64,000 nucleotides of DNA from Chitinophaga sp. (GCF_019236475.1 NZ_JAFAIX010000005.1:62001-126000); one strand, 5' to 3'. Positions 44,431 through 53,899 are shown, numbered from the stretch's first letter. Program-made: numbers and translations. The notes: a model not told the origin generated them from the sequence alone.

Positions 44431-45153
44431 TTAATATTTGGTCACAGAGGCGCCACCAGAGGTGCTCTTCTGAACTTCAGGCGTACCTTTGTATTTCACC
44501 CTTGCGCCACCGGATAAGCTTGCTGAGAGCGATTTTGCAGCATTTACTATCACGTCGGCACCACCAGATGCGCCCACTTTTGCAGTTTCCGCACGGAGAT
44601 CTGCGGTATGTACTCTTGCTCCTCCACTGGCGCCTATATTCATACCACCAGTTTTGCCTGATAAATCCAATAATGCAGCACCAGATATCTCCAGATCCAG
44701 GTTACTTACTGCCAGATCCATCGTAATAGTACTCGCACCACTCTGATCAATATTGAGCCTATCACCTTTAAAACTATTGGTAGCATTCAATTTGCTCGCA
44801 CCGCTAATGGATAATCGCTTCAACTCCGGTAATGTTACATACACTTTAATGTCCTTGTTAGGGGAAATGCTATAACCTTTCTTCATGCGAATTTCAAGTC
44901 CCCCACTGGATACCTCTGTTTCTATTAATGGTAAGATATTGTCTTCTGCTTCCAGCTTGATACTTTCAGTAGCTCCCTGTGTCAACTCTATTTTAAAAAC
45001 GCCACCAGCAGATATCTGATTGAACTTGCCAGCAGTACGTTTTTCCGATTTCACATTGCCACTTCCTATTATACGCTCATTCCAAGCCTTGAAGGAGGAT
45101 AATAATACAATGGCAGATATCATTGCAACACAGAGGAATGTTAATTTTTTCAT
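44431..45153 (-). CDS. GIN-domain (DUF2807) periplasmic protein
   Basis: 240 residues with a signal peptide (MKKLTFLCVAMISAIVLLSS). The head GIN domain folds as a right-handed beta solenoid: repeated INISG-type strands (LKRLSISGASKLNATNSF, then VGASGGADVIVNAAKSL). It is surface or periplasmic; function in the family is unknown. It is the last gene of the sigma/anti-sigma operon, 54 nt after the DUF4097-like gene, so it is likely part of the regulon output. Confidence 0.85.
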   Translation of the reverse strand: MKKLTFLCVAMISAIVLLSSFKAWNERIIGSGNVKSEKRTAGKFNQISAGGVFKIELTQGATESIKLEAEDNILPLIETEVSSGGLEIRMKKGYSISPNKDIKVYVTLPELKRLSISGASKLNATNSFKGDRLNIDQSGASTITMDLAVSNLDLEISGAALLDLSGKTGGMNIGASGGARVHTADLRAETAKVGASGGADVIVNAAKSLSASLSGGARVKYKGTPEVQKSTSGGASVTKY

Positions 45154-45207
45154 GACGTTATATACTTAAAGGATTTAGAATGGTTCTATTTAAAATGGTA
45201 AAGTGCT

Positions 45208-46290
45208 TTATTCTACATCAACGGAGATATCTGCATTGGTACCAGAGGCTTTGATTTTAGGCGATTGCTCGGTAGCGCCATTTGCCTGGGCAGAGTAATC
45301 CCACTTCACAGATTTCTTATCTGACTGTACATTTTTCAATTCCATTCCACCGGTTTTAATACCACCATATACAAAGCGGAAATCCAGTTGTACAGGCACT
45401 TTGCGGGCAAAGCTTAATTTCGCATCTGAATAAGTCATTTTAAGATCTGCTCCTTTAAATGTACCGGCAATTTTACGTACTTTCAGATCTCCATAAGTTA
45501 ATGTAGCTGTCAAATCTTCCCGTAATCCCCCTGCTACCACATCTGTATAAGTACCTATCAAACGCAGACTCCCTACGTCTTCTAGTTTATAATCGTCGTA
45601 AGTTGCTTTGATAGTTGCTTCTCCAATGGAATTAAAGCTACAGGTGCTGTAGGTAGACACGGCCGACAAGCTGCGGATACTCTCCGCTTTCAGATCGGAA
45701 TAGTTACTTCTCAGATTCACTACTCCAGCCTTACCTATACGCCCTTTACTACAGTAGTTTACCGTCAGTTGTACATCTGCTGCATCCCGGATATCGTAAT
45801 TGCCATAATTCAGAGTAAACTTGGTAGGAAATGTAAGCTTGTCTCCCACAACTACATCTCCGAAATTATTTTCTACAAATGCCATCTGCAAGGATTGAGG
45901 TAGATAAATGTCATAGTCAATACTCACATAATCCTTGGAGTTCTTATTACTACCCCAGTTAAACCAGCGGCCTCCGGAGCCTGGATTGTACTCTGTACTC
46001 AACGCCACGGTATTATCACTCTGCTTGCCACTAATGCTCACGGAACCTACAATATTCTGCGATTCTGCGTCACTTTTACCATAACCGGTAATCGTAACCG
46101 TTGCCTTAATTTCATTCTTGTTCCAAGTGTGAAGCACAATTTGTCCATACTTATTGCTCACTTTAAATTGCGCACCATTAGCTACATTGTAGGTTTTGAC
46201 TTCTGTTCTTTTGAAGGCTTCGTCCCCAGTATTTCCCAGTGCAAGGAGGGGAAGTAAAAGGCATAACAGGAAACTAAATTTTCTCTTCAT
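45208..46290 (-). CDS. DUF4097-like adhesin-type beta-solenoid protein
   Basis: 360 residues, signal peptide cut near LALGN (residue 20). The mature part consists of repeated short strands (KVSNKYGQIVLHTWNKNEI, FVENNFGDVVVGD, NYGNYDIRDAADV) similar to DUF4097/GIN solenoids. Probably periplasmic or outer-membrane associated. The start overlaps the end of the anti-sigma gene by 17 nt, so translation is coupled. It has no catalytic motif. Confidence 0.8.
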   Translation of the reverse strand: MKRKFSFLLCLLLPLLALGNTGDEAFKRTEVKTYNVANGAQFKVSNKYGQIVLHTWNKNEIKATVTITGYGKSDAESQNIVGSVSISGKQSDNTVALSTEYNPGSGGRWFNWGSNKNSKDYVSIDYDIYLPQSLQMAFVENNFGDVVVGDKLTFPTKFTLNYGNYDIRDAADVQLTVNYCSKGRIGKAGVVNLRSNYSDLKAESIRSLSAVSTYSTCSFNSIGEATIKATYDDYKLEDVGSLRLIGTYTDVVAGGLREDLTATLTYGDLKVRKIAGTFKGADLKMTYSDAKLSFARKVPVQLDFRFVYGGIKTGGMELKNVQSDKKSVKWDYSAQANGATEQSPKIKASGTNADISVDVE

Positions 46291-46834
46291 ATTGCTTTTT
46301 TAAATCACCCGGAACTGCATGTCGGGACTGCATCTCTTCCAGGATTTTGTCTAGTAGATCCAATTTCATTTGGTAATACCTGATGATGGCCGCGCGGATT
46401 CTTTCATTACCAGGGTTATTTTTCAGCTCTTTTTCGAGCATTTTATACGTCTCATTCTTAAGCTCCAGCTCTTTCAATGCAGCACTATCCAATCCCAACT
46501 CCCCGGCAGGGTAAGTTTTGATAGAATCCAGCCTGGCTTCAATCCTGGCACTATAATACACCTGTGCTTCCTGCATTTCAGGGATCATCAGCGCCACATC
46601 ATTCCTAGATTGTTGTTTGTGCTGTACGAAGAGGAACAACACCCCTGCATTGATTAATAATAGTGCTATCACGGCTGCTTTAAACCAGTTTGATGACAGC
46701 ATTCGTACGACCCGGCCCTTTTCTTCCTTGCCACTCAGTTCCTTCTCCAACGCATCCCATACCCTGGATGATGGCCCGGGCTGCTCAAAGGCCGCCCTGT
46801 TTTGTTGAATAAATTGCTCGAAATTGTCCGACAT
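46274..46834 (-). CDS. anti-sigma factor-like membrane protein
   Basis: 186 residues with one membrane helix at about 51-70 (WFKAAVIALLLINAGVLFLFV). The cytoplasmic N-terminus of about 45 residues is short, and the periplasmic part is a helical coiled coil. The order, directly after the ECF sigma gene with the stop and start overlapping by one base (TAATG) and before its own downstream genes, is what marks it as the anti-sigma factor; a zinc-type ASD motif is not visible. It likely holds the sigma factor until a periplasmic signal releases it. Confidence 0.75.
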   Translation of the reverse strand: MSDNFEQFIQQNRAAFEQPGPSSRVWDALEKELSGKEEKGRVVRMLSSNWFKAAVIALLLINAGVLFLFVQHKQQSRNDVALMIPEMQEAQVYYSARIEARLDSIKTYPAGELGLDSAALKELELKNETYKMLEKELKNNPGNERIRAAIIRYYQMKLDLLDKILEEMQSRHAVPGDLKKQYEEKI

Positions 46835-47400
46835 TAATTCATTAAATTTTGCTGATTTACAATCTGTCTAACCTTCTCCTTTGCCCGCATATACTGCGTT
46901 TTCGCAGTCGACTCGGATATTCCCAGCATCTCTGCTATTTCCTTGTGAGAATAATTTTCAAAGAGATAAAGGTTCAGCACCGTCCGATATCCTGTAGGAA
47001 GCGTATGAATAGCCGATTTAATGGCGGCTACCGTATAACTAAACTGCGCTTCATCTACCCCGTTATCCTCTGATACCTCCACATCATCCACTTCTTCAAA
47101 GTAGACTTTCTTTTTGCGAAGATAATTCAGACAATGATTCACTACAATCCGCTTGATCCATGCGCTAAGACTGGCACCACGTTCCAGCTTGCCAATACTG
47201 CGGTAGACCTGTATAAATGCCTCCTGTAAAATATCTTCTGCATCACTAACGTGATTGGTCATACGAAGACAAATATTATACATGGCTGCGGAGTAGGAAT
47301 CGTACAGCTCGCGAAATGCGCGAACATCCCCCTTCTTGCAGCGGTCTACTACATTCTCGGCTAATAACGTTTGGTTCAAGGTGTTTTCTGATGCTTTCAT
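46834..47400 (-). CDS. ECF-type RNA polymerase sigma factor
   Basis: 188 residues. Region 2 (about 20-85: FRELYDSYSAAMYNICLRMTNHVSDAEDILQEAFIQVY) and region 4 (about 125-180: LPTGYRTVLNLYLFENYSHKEIAEMLGISESTAKTQYMRAKEKVRQI) are complete. It directs RNA polymerase to a small regulon, likely including its own operon, in response to an envelope signal. First gene of the operon with the anti-sigma, DUF4097-like and GIN genes. Confidence 0.95.
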   Translation of the reverse strand: MKASENTLNQTLLAENVVDRCKKGDVRAFRELYDSYSAAMYNICLRMTNHVSDAEDILQEAFIQVYRSIGKLERGASLSAWIKRIVVNHCLNYLRKKKVYFEEVDDVEVSEDNGVDEAQFSYTVAAIKSAIHTLPTGYRTVLNLYLFENYSHKEIAEMLGISESTAKTQYMRAKEKVRQIVNQQNLMN

Positions 47401-47713
47401 TATAAAGACAATGATTGTATGAAAGGTTGCACGCTCCGGAATAAATTTTCAGGCGGGAGGGTCTCTTATCAGCAATACCCGAAGCGCATTTTTGATTTAC
47501 ATTATTAAATATCAGTATATTATGAAGAGAATTCTAATTTTATATATGCCAGATATTTTTTTTCAAATGTACCTTCAATCTCCCTATAGCATGTTCCAAA
47601 TTCCACCAACGTCCTGTTTTTTGTGACGAAATGAAAAAAACGCGGTTCAAAAATTTTGAAACCGCGCTTTTCCATCCTTATATATACCTAAAAAACCTTC
47701 CTTGGTACGCGGA
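47401..47713. other. intergenic stretch before the sigma operon
   Basis: 313 bp. It holds a possible -7 box TACATTTG on the minus strand at 47564-47571, which would give the sigma operon a leader of about 160 nt, and the terminator of the downstream barrel gene (47632-47670). Nothing else seen. Confidence 0.5.
47632..47670 (-). terminator. terminator after the TonB-linked barrel gene
   Basis: An A/T-rich stem with GCGGTTTCAAAA and TTTTTGAACCGC arms, followed on the minus strand by a run of T's, about 45 nt past the stop at 47714. Confidence 0.7.
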
Positions 47714-50188
47714 TTAATTGCCTCCCTTTACACGACTCTGTTCATCCTGCAAGCCTGTCTTATGATCACGGGCGGCTTTTACATTGGTGTTTCCAAAACG
47801 ATAGTTGAAGGAAACTCTTACCTGTCTTGAATCCCAGGTATTGCGAATGGCAGTGTACATACCGGCATTCTCAAAAGACCCTCTGAAATACTGTGTACGG
47901 AACAAGTCGGTTACATTCAGCTTGATAGTACCTTTTGATTTCAACACTTTTTGTTGTACTCCCAGATCCAGGCTCCACATGGATTTCATACGGAATAACT
48001 CGTTATCGGAGATCTGTGGAGACAAATAAAATACTACTGCCTCTGCTGTCAGGGTTTTAGACAGGGTGAAGGTCTGCGCTGTGCGGCCAAAATAACCTAC
48101 CGCATTCATGTTTACATGGTTATCGTTCACATATGCTTGGTAAGCGTTATAGTAGACTGACATAGTAGTATAACTGTTCCACCATTTGGTAATCGGCATT
48201 GGTGCTGCGATACTTAAACTCACGTTATCAGATTTCGCTACGTTCATATATTTATAGCGCAGTACGGTGGTATCTCCTGTTGCTGGATCTCTGTCTGCTT
48301 CCAGGATACGCATCATCATATCTTTTGTATGGATATAACCTACGGTTGTAATCAGGAAATCCTTAAAGGTATGAGACAGTTCAAAGTTGTTGGAATACTG
48401 TGGCTTCAGAGAAGGATTACCAGCCGTTTTGGTATATCTATCGATGTAGAATTCAAATGGATTCAGATCCTCATAGCTCGGACGCTGAATACGGCGGCTA
48501 TAGCTTAATCCAAGACTATTGCTCTTATTCAGCTTGTAAGTCATTGCTGCGCTTGGGAACAGGTTGAAGTAGCTGGTATCATTCTTAATAGCTTCTTGTT
48601 GTGATTTACGCAGAGAAGTAGAGGTGCCGGAAACATTGGTCTGTTCTGCACGCAATCCCACCTGTACCTGCAGTTTTGTAAACTGTTTGCTGAAGTTCAC
48701 ATAAGCTGCATTTACATTTTCTTTGTAGATGAAGTGGTTGGAACGCATCGTATCTGCAATCCAGCTACCACTACGAAGCGAATCAAAACGCGCATCATTA
48801 TCGGATGTTACGAAGCTGCTTTTAAGCCCCAGTTCCAGTCTGGCCTGATTCTTCAATGGTTGTACATAATCAACTTTAGCAGTTTTAATGGTAATATCGG
48901 AATGCGGAATATTACGGGATGTATCAGTACTGAATATCTGTTTACCAAGAGCATCAGTAGTTAAGGCGTAAATTGTTGATGGTCTGTTATCGCCGTTCTT
49001 AGCATAGTCCAGGTCGATGTTCAATTCTTTACCGGTCGTATCCAGTATACCACGATAGTTCACATTGTATCCGCCTTTTTTCCAACGACTCAAATTACCA
49101 GAACTGGTGTTAAGAATGGAATCGACGATAGCACCATAGCCCATTTTGGTAGCACTATTGTTCATTGCCTCCCAATCCCGGTTGGTCAGATCCACCAGTA
49201 CCCCAACGGTATTGTTCTTATTGATAAAATAATCCGCACCAATTCTGCCACTCAGGTATCTTGATTCGTTAACAGTCACATTTGACTGATCAAAGAGCTG
49301 TGTACCTTTATTTTCCTGGCGGGTACGGTCAACGTTCAGGAACTGTTTCGTATGACGATAGGTATTGTTCAAAGATCCGAACACATTGAATTTAGAACTC
49401 CGGTGGTTCAGATTCAGACTAGCGTTGTACATAGGCCATGTTGCCATAGTGCCGCCTACAGTTACATTACCATTTGTTCCGAAGTTGGTGTTCTTTTTTA
49501 GTTTTAGGTTGATGACACCTGCATTACCTGCAGCATCATATTTGGCGGATGGATTGGAGATCAGTTCTATCTGGTCCATAGAGGTGGCTGGCATGCTTTT
49601 CAGCATTTCGGCTACATCTGCGGAAGACATATTGGTTTGTTTACCATCTATTAGGATAATCACACCACTTTTTCCCTTCATAGAGATGTTACCATCCTTG
49701 TCTACAGTAATATTCGGGGATTTTTCCAGGGCTTCCATAGCAGTACCACCGGAAGTAGCAATGCTACTTTCCACATTCACCACCAGACGGTCCACTTTCT
49801 GTTCGATGAAAGGGCGACGGGCAGTAACGTCTACTGCTTTCAGATTTTTAGCGTTGGCGGTGAGTACCAATGGGGCTGCAGCAAAAGAAGCTGCTTTCAG
49901 GTCAAAACTATTGCTGTACACTTTGTTCATACCAACAAAGGCCGCAGCAATAATATATTTTCCTTGTTTGATATTCTCGAATTCATATTTACCATTCATA
50001 TCCGCAATCGCTCCTTTTACAAGTGAGGAATCGCTGGCTTTGAGGAGGGTTACAGTGGCAAATTCTACGGGTTTATCTCCGGCTTGCATTACTTGACCGG
50101 TAACTTTGGTGTTGTTTTGAGCATGAGAGCTTAAAGCAGCGCAGATAACACTGGTTGTCAACATTATCGCTTTAAAAGTTGCTTTCAT
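47714..50188 (-). CDS. outer-membrane receptor/barrel family protein (TonB-linked)
   Basis: 824 residues. Signal peptide cut near SSHAQ (about 23). A carboxypeptidase-regulatory domain (about 28-110: VTGQVMQAGDKPVEFATVTLL), a plug-like region with IILIDGKQTNMSSADVAEML (about 175-215), and a long C-terminal barrel of the outer-membrane beta-barrel family (RRIQRPSYEDLNPFEFYIDR near 565) follow. It probably imports or senses an unknown ligand with TonB; no SusD-like or DUF4249 partner is adjacent. Transcribed alone. Confidence 0.9.
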   Translation of the reverse strand: MKATFKAIMLTTSVICAALSSHAQNNTKVTGQVMQAGDKPVEFATVTLLKASDSSLVKGAIADMNGKYEFENIKQGKYIIAAAFVGMNKVYSNSFDLKAASFAAAPLVLTANAKNLKAVDVTARRPFIEQKVDRLVVNVESSIATSGGTAMEALEKSPNITVDKDGNISMKGKSGVIILIDGKQTNMSSADVAEMLKSMPATSMDQIELISNPSAKYDAAGNAGVINLKLKKNTNFGTNGNVTVGGTMATWPMYNASLNLNHRSSKFNVFGSLNNTYRHTKQFLNVDRTRQENKGTQLFDQSNVTVNESRYLSGRIGADYFINKNNTVGVLVDLTNRDWEAMNNSATKMGYGAIVDSILNTSSGNLSRWKKGGYNVNYRGILDTTGKELNIDLDYAKNGDNRPSTIYALTTDALGKQIFSTDTSRNIPHSDITIKTAKVDYVQPLKNQARLELGLKSSFVTSDNDARFDSLRSGSWIADTMRSNHFIYKENVNAAYVNFSKQFTKLQVQVGLRAEQTNVSGTSTSLRKSQQEAIKNDTSYFNLFPSAAMTYKLNKSNSLGLSYSRRIQRPSYEDLNPFEFYIDRYTKTAGNPSLKPQYSNNFELSHTFKDFLITTVGYIHTKDMMMRILEADRDPATGDTTVLRYKYMNVAKSDNVSLSIAAPMPITKWWNSYTTMSVYYNAYQAYVNDNHVNMNAVGYFGRTAQTFTLSKTLTAEAVVFYLSPQISDNELFRMKSMWSLDLGVQQKVLKSKGTIKLNVTDLFRTQYFRGSFENAGMYTAIRNTWDSRQVRVSFNYRFGNTNVKAARDHKTGLQDEQSRVKGGN

Positions 50189-50537
50189 ATATTGGGCAGT
50201 TTAGGTATTTAGTACTTGGATTAATTTAGATCCTTGGTTTATCTACTACAGTAGTTTAACAACTACAATGTAAAAATAGGTATTATGCATTGCATAGTAC
50301 ACTGTTTTACACAAGCGGTCTGTAGACAGGGATGATTGGTAAAGTTTGTGATGATGTCATAAAGACGACCGGTAATCGGGTATGTTTCAATCCTTTTGAA
50401 AAAAATTTCAAATTGTCGGATCTGCACTTAAAAGGAAATTAAGCGACAAAAGGAGGGATAAATATATTATATAACAGAAAGGACCGTCTCGAGACGGTCC
50501 TTTCTGTTATATAATATATAGATGATTTCGGGAGATG
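50189..50537. other. leader region and palindrome upstream of the barrel gene
   Basis: 349 bp between two minus-strand genes. The distal part holds the 58-bp palindrome (50462-50519). The rest is AT-rich and is the likely promoter and leader of the barrel gene, but no clear TAnnTTTG box is present. A small inverted ACTACAGTAGT motif lies near 50245. Confidence 0.5.
50462..50519. terminator. perfect 58-bp palindrome, likely terminator of the DUF2167 gene
   Basis: Arms of 29 bp pair without mismatch or loop around a CTCGAG centre; outer parts are AT-rich and the inner parts contain AAAGGACCG. It lies 19 nt after the DUF2167 stop, so as RNA it forms a terminator-like hairpin with an AU-rich end. 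Also a strong DNA cruciform candidate. Confidence 0.7.
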
Positions 50538-51359
50538 CTAGTTCAAACTGGCGTCGACCATTACACGAGGCCTGGAGGTATTAGGCCTGCGGATGTATTG
50601 CATACAATAAACAAATAAAACCATGCATATCATGACCACTGCAAATAACCAGCTATTATAGATAGCATCCAACAAATCGGGGATTCCAGAAATACCTACT
50701 GCATTTCTAGGTGCTACAAAACCAATCGCCCCCGTATATTTCCGCAAGCCGGAATGGATATGCATACTATTTACCAGGTCCGGCATGCTTTTCATCATGT
50801 CATTCAATTGATCATAATCTCCGAAGAAATTCAGGCATAACTGTCCAGCATCTGTTAATAGCACTACCTCATAATTAATAATTCCTTTATCAGTCGCGGA
50901 CTTTTTATAAATCCAAGGATAATGCAAGGCATGATCCTCCATACTGTAATGGGGTGGCACCATCCACTCCACCAACATGCGACCTTTTTGCTCCGCCCTA
51001 CGTTCTGCTATCAAATGATCATAATCAAAAATTCGGTTGTAAAAATCTTCCTGGATAGGCTCATAGGTGACCGTAACGCCCCATGCCTGATTCGACATAG
51101 GGTTGACGCCTTCCGGCAAGAACATCCCTACAGTGCCATTGTGCACGTCATTATGCCACAGCTCTTTCAGTAAGGTATAACTATCCTGTTGCTGCAGGTA
51201 ACGAAACCCTGCCGGAACAGACATTTTAATACCCTCCGGCAATACCTGCGCAGTATGTTGCCATTTGAAATGGGAAATAACAGAATCGATACCGGTACCA
51301 AAAACGGTAGAATGTACAATGAGGAAACAGAAAACCCAGTATATACGACGCATACTCAT
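50538..51359 (-). CDS. DUF2167 membrane-anchored protein
   Basis: 273 residues. A signal peptide or N-terminal helix (about 5-22), a periplasmic DUF2167 domain with VPAGFRYLQQQDS, GTVGMFLPEG, WGVTVTYEP, a VEWMVPPHYS segment and INYEVVLLTDAGQL, and a C-terminal membrane helix near 235-257 (WLFAVVMICMVLFVYCMQYI). The family is described only as membrane-anchored, function unknown. It is monocistronic with the palindrome as 3' end. Confidence 0.85.
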   Translation of the reverse strand: MSMRRIYWVFCFLIVHSTVFGTGIDSVISHFKWQHTAQVLPEGIKMSVPAGFRYLQQQDSYTLLKELWHNDVHNGTVGMFLPEGVNPMSNQAWGVTVTYEPIQEDFYNRIFDYDHLIAERRAEQKGRMLVEWMVPPHYSMEDHALHYPWIYKKSATDKGIINYEVVLLTDAGQLCLNFFGDYDQLNDMMKSMPDLVNSMHIHSGLRKYTGAIGFVAPRNAVGISGIPDLLDAIYNSWLFAVVMICMVLFVYCMQYIRRPNTSRPRVMVDASLN

Positions 51360-51512
51360 AAAATTGGCATTAATAGAAAACGTGGATCAATGCAACAATG
51401 GAAAAGCTACAAAAGGAACTGGTGAATTGTTTGCGGTTAATAAGTCAGTTGAAGGTAGATAATTTGATAACAGAAATAATAACACTTTCAATACATTTCC
51501 AGATAGCTACCC

Positions 51513-51547
51513 CCATAAAAAAAACGACATCAAAATGATGTCGTTTT
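51513..51547 (-). terminator. terminator after the hemerythrin gene
   Basis: AAAACGACATCA (51521-51532) pairs with TGATGTCGTTTT (51536-51547), loop AAA, then T's on the minus strand. Confidence 0.8.
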
Positions 51548-51582
51548 CTCCATTTTATTTAATGTCGTAATATATAGGAATA

Positions 51583-52008
51583 CTATTCAAACTGGATACT
51601 ATCCAGTACATCTGGAAGTTCTTTCTGTAACAGTTCAAATAATACTCTTTCTTCTTTTCTAATATGTGCTTCTAGGCTATTCGCGAGGAGATCCATATCG
51701 TCCTCCAAGTTGGCGCTATCGGCTAATACGGCATACATGCCTGAAATGATACGGTGTTCTGCCTGTAGTTCAGTAATGGCAGCATCAATACTGGCTGTCT
51801 TCCCAAAACATTTTTCAAATAAATGATCTTCTTTTTGAATATGTGGTACCATCACTTCCTGGAATATGCGTACTACATATTCAAACTTTGCCTGAGTCTC
51901 CAATGGGAACCCCTCATAGGAAGCGGCATTTTTTTTCAAATACCGACACACAAACAGTAAACGTTTGTGTTCATGTGACAGTGGTACTAATGTGGAATGT
52001 CTTTGCAT
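51583..52008 (-). CDS. hemerythrin-domain protein
   Basis: 141 residues, all-helical. Candidate iron ligands: SHEHKRLL (His 12 and 14), VPHIQKEDHLFEK (middle His and Glu), AEHRII and EAHIRKEERVLFE (C-terminal). The pattern HxxxE is the di-iron hemerythrin motif. It may sense or store oxygen, or sense iron/NO. It begins 9 nt after the lgt stop on the same strand, so it is cotranscribed with lgt. Confidence 0.85.
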   Translation of the reverse strand: MQRHSTLVPLSHEHKRLLFVCRYLKKNAASYEGFPLETQAKFEYVVRIFQEVMVPHIQKEDHLFEKCFGKTASIDAAITELQAEHRIISGMYAVLADSANLEDDMDLLANSLEAHIRKEERVLFELLQKELPDVLDSIQFE

Positions 52009-52017
52009 ATCTCGTTA

Positions 52018-53328
52018 TCAGGAAACTGCTGTTGCTGTACTATTGTTGTTTTTACGGCAATACCAGATCAATACCAAACCTCCTACTACCATTAGGGCAG
52101 AAATAATTTCCGCCTGTGTAGGATGGAATCCGAATATATTGTACTTAGTATTTACCCTGATCTTTTCTATAAAAAATCGCTCTAAACCATTCATTATCAG
52201 GTAAATTCCAAAAATAACACCAGGTACTGTTATGCGTTTTCTGATAGCCCATAATACCAGGAATAACCCGATACAGGCAATAATTTCATATAACGGAGTC
52301 GGATATACGGCGATAGGCAACACCTTGCAATATTGGCCATCACAACCCGCCATCTGTACGCCTTCTCTAACCACATTATGTGGATAGCCATAAGCGAAAA
52401 ACCAATCAGGCAAGAATCCAAATGAAGCAGGCTTTTCAAATGCAGCATGCGGGATTTTATCCAATGATGGATACTGGTTCAGGAAGAAAGCGGAATTCTT
52501 TTCTACTTCTGCGGTAAACTGTGCAGGGGCTACTTTCACCACTTTCCCAACACTATCCGTTGCATAGGCACTGTTATAAATACCCCAGTCGCCATCCCCG
52601 GAGAAATGACAACCCATACGACCAATACCATACGCCAGCATAAGCGCCGGAGCGGCACTATCAATCAACTGTTTGATATTGATCTTTTTCTTGCGGGCAT
52701 AATTAATAATAACAATCGCAGCGACAATCAAACCACCGTAGAAAGTCAAGCCACTAAAGGAAAGCAGCGCTTCCACCGGATTGGCAACGAAATCGTTCCA
52801 GTTTTCCAGGTTATGGAAAATCTTAGCACCGATCAAACCAGCAATGGCAGCCATCACCGTAAAATCGGGCACCCGTTGATGCGGCATCACGGTAACGATT
52901 TCTTCTTTCTGCTTTGTATTTTTTAATGTCTGTTGTCTTTTATAAAGTTTATATCCACCGAAAGCGGCAGCCAGGAAAATCCCTGCAGGCCAGCTTCCCT
53001 GTCCAGACATCACATAACCTTGGAAATCCTGCATAGCAGTATCCCATTGAAAGAAAAGGCCAAGGATTTTGAAACCTAGGATAAAACCAACAATGGTATT
53101 AACAATAATTTCTGCGTTGGTAGCAGGTTGTCCCACCAATACTTTTTCCTGTACCCCTTTCAGCCAGCCCAACTTTTCACGGCGCTTCAACTCCTGGGTC
53201 AATACGTAAGCAGCAGCAAGAAAAGCAATGGCAACAAAGAAACCAAAGGTCTGGAATAATTTGAGAAACGGGATTTCTAGGCCGAACAGGTCCTTAAAAG
53301 CGAAATATAAATTAGGATACATAGCCAA
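52018..53328 (-). CDS. lgt: prolipoprotein diacylglyceryl transferase
   Basis: 436 residues (434 from the second ATG at 53322, the more usual start MYPNLYFAFK). An inner-membrane enzyme that adds diacylglycerol to the lipobox cysteine of prolipoproteins, as needed for the many lipoproteins in this window. Motif YGIGRMGCHFSGDGDWG matches the family GRxGxFxxGE-type signature with Cys in place of Asn. At about 435 aa it is much longer than the usual 260-300; the insertions carry LKNTKQKEE-type charged loops and an extra N-terminal region. Cotranscribed with the hemerythrin gene. Confidence 0.88.
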   Translation of the reverse strand: MAMYPNLYFAFKDLFGLEIPFLKLFQTFGFFVAIAFLAAAYVLTQELKRREKLGWLKGVQEKVLVGQPATNAEIIVNTIVGFILGFKILGLFFQWDTAMQDFQGYVMSGQGSWPAGIFLAAAFGGYKLYKRQQTLKNTKQKEEIVTVMPHQRVPDFTVMAAIAGLIGAKIFHNLENWNDFVANPVEALLSFSGLTFYGGLIVAAIVIINYARKKKINIKQLIDSAAPALMLAYGIGRMGCHFSGDGDWGIYNSAYATDSVGKVVKVAPAQFTAEVEKNSAFFLNQYPSLDKIPHAAFEKPASFGFLPDWFFAYGYPHNVVREGVQMAGCDGQYCKVLPIAVYPTPLYEIIACIGLFLVLWAIRKRITVPGVIFGIYLIMNGLERFFIEKIRVNTKYNIFGFHPTQAEIISALMVVGGLVLIWYCRKNNNSTATAVS

Positions 53329-53445
53329 AAAAAAATTGGTGATCTGAGTTTTCCTATGAACAAAGCCGAATTATCAAAAGGAAAATCAAACCACCAAAGT
53401 ACGTAGCAAATTTGAATTTAAGAATTCAAATTTGTAAAGATTAAG

Positions 53446-53859
53446 TTAGCAATATTGTTCAAACGCGTCTGCGAGGTTCGCTGCAATCATTTGAGCAGAG
53501 CGGCCTTCAATCATATGACGTTCGATGAAATGCACCAACTGACCATCTTTGAAGAGTGCAATAGCTGGAGAAGATGGAGGATAAGGTAACAGATGCTCAC
53601 GAATAGCAGCTACACCTTCCACATCAAAACCTGCAAAGCTGGTAGTCAGTCTGTCTGGCTTTTTCTCACTGTGAGCTACTGCCAACAGCGCACCCGGACG
53701 TGCAGTACCTGCGGAACATCCACATACTGAGTTGATCACCACCAGGGTTGTACCTGCTTGCTTCAATGTTTCATCTACCTGTGCTTTCGTCAATAATTCT
53801 TCAAAACCGTAATCGGTCAGCTCAGCCTTTCTAGGCAGTACTAATTCCGCTGGATACAT
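53446..53859 (-). CDS. BrxA/BrxB-family bacilliredoxin
   Basis: 137 residues, cytoplasmic. The CGC motif (C46-G47-C48) in NSVCGCSAG is the active disulfide of the DUF1094/BrxA family; the remaining fold is thioredoxin-like (YPPSSPAIALFKDGQLVHFIERHMIEGRSAQMIA). In Firmicutes such proteins remove bacillithiol from proteins; Bacteroidota also contain bacillithiol genes, so that role is plausible here. A -7 box TAACTTTG lies at 53892-53899. Confidence 0.92.
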   Translation of the reverse strand: MYPAELVLPRKAELTDYGFEELLTKAQVDETLKQAGTTLVVINSVCGCSAGTARPGALLAVAHSEKKPDRLTTSFAGFDVEGVAAIREHLLPYPPSSPAIALFKDGQLVHFIERHMIEGRSAQMIAANLADAFEQYC

Positions 53860-53891
53860 ATAATAAAGTTTTTTTTAGTTGAAATTTCCAA

Positions 53892-53899
53892 CAAAGTTA
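53892..53899 (-). promoter_or_regulatory. -7 promoter box of the bacilliredoxin gene
   Basis: TAACTTTG on the minus strand; transcript start near 53886, 27 nt before the ATG at 53859. Confidence 0.4.

Noticed and set aside
49365..50096. A 243-codon plus frame opposite the TonB-linked barrel gene
   Set aside because: Antisense shadow over the plug and regulatory domains.
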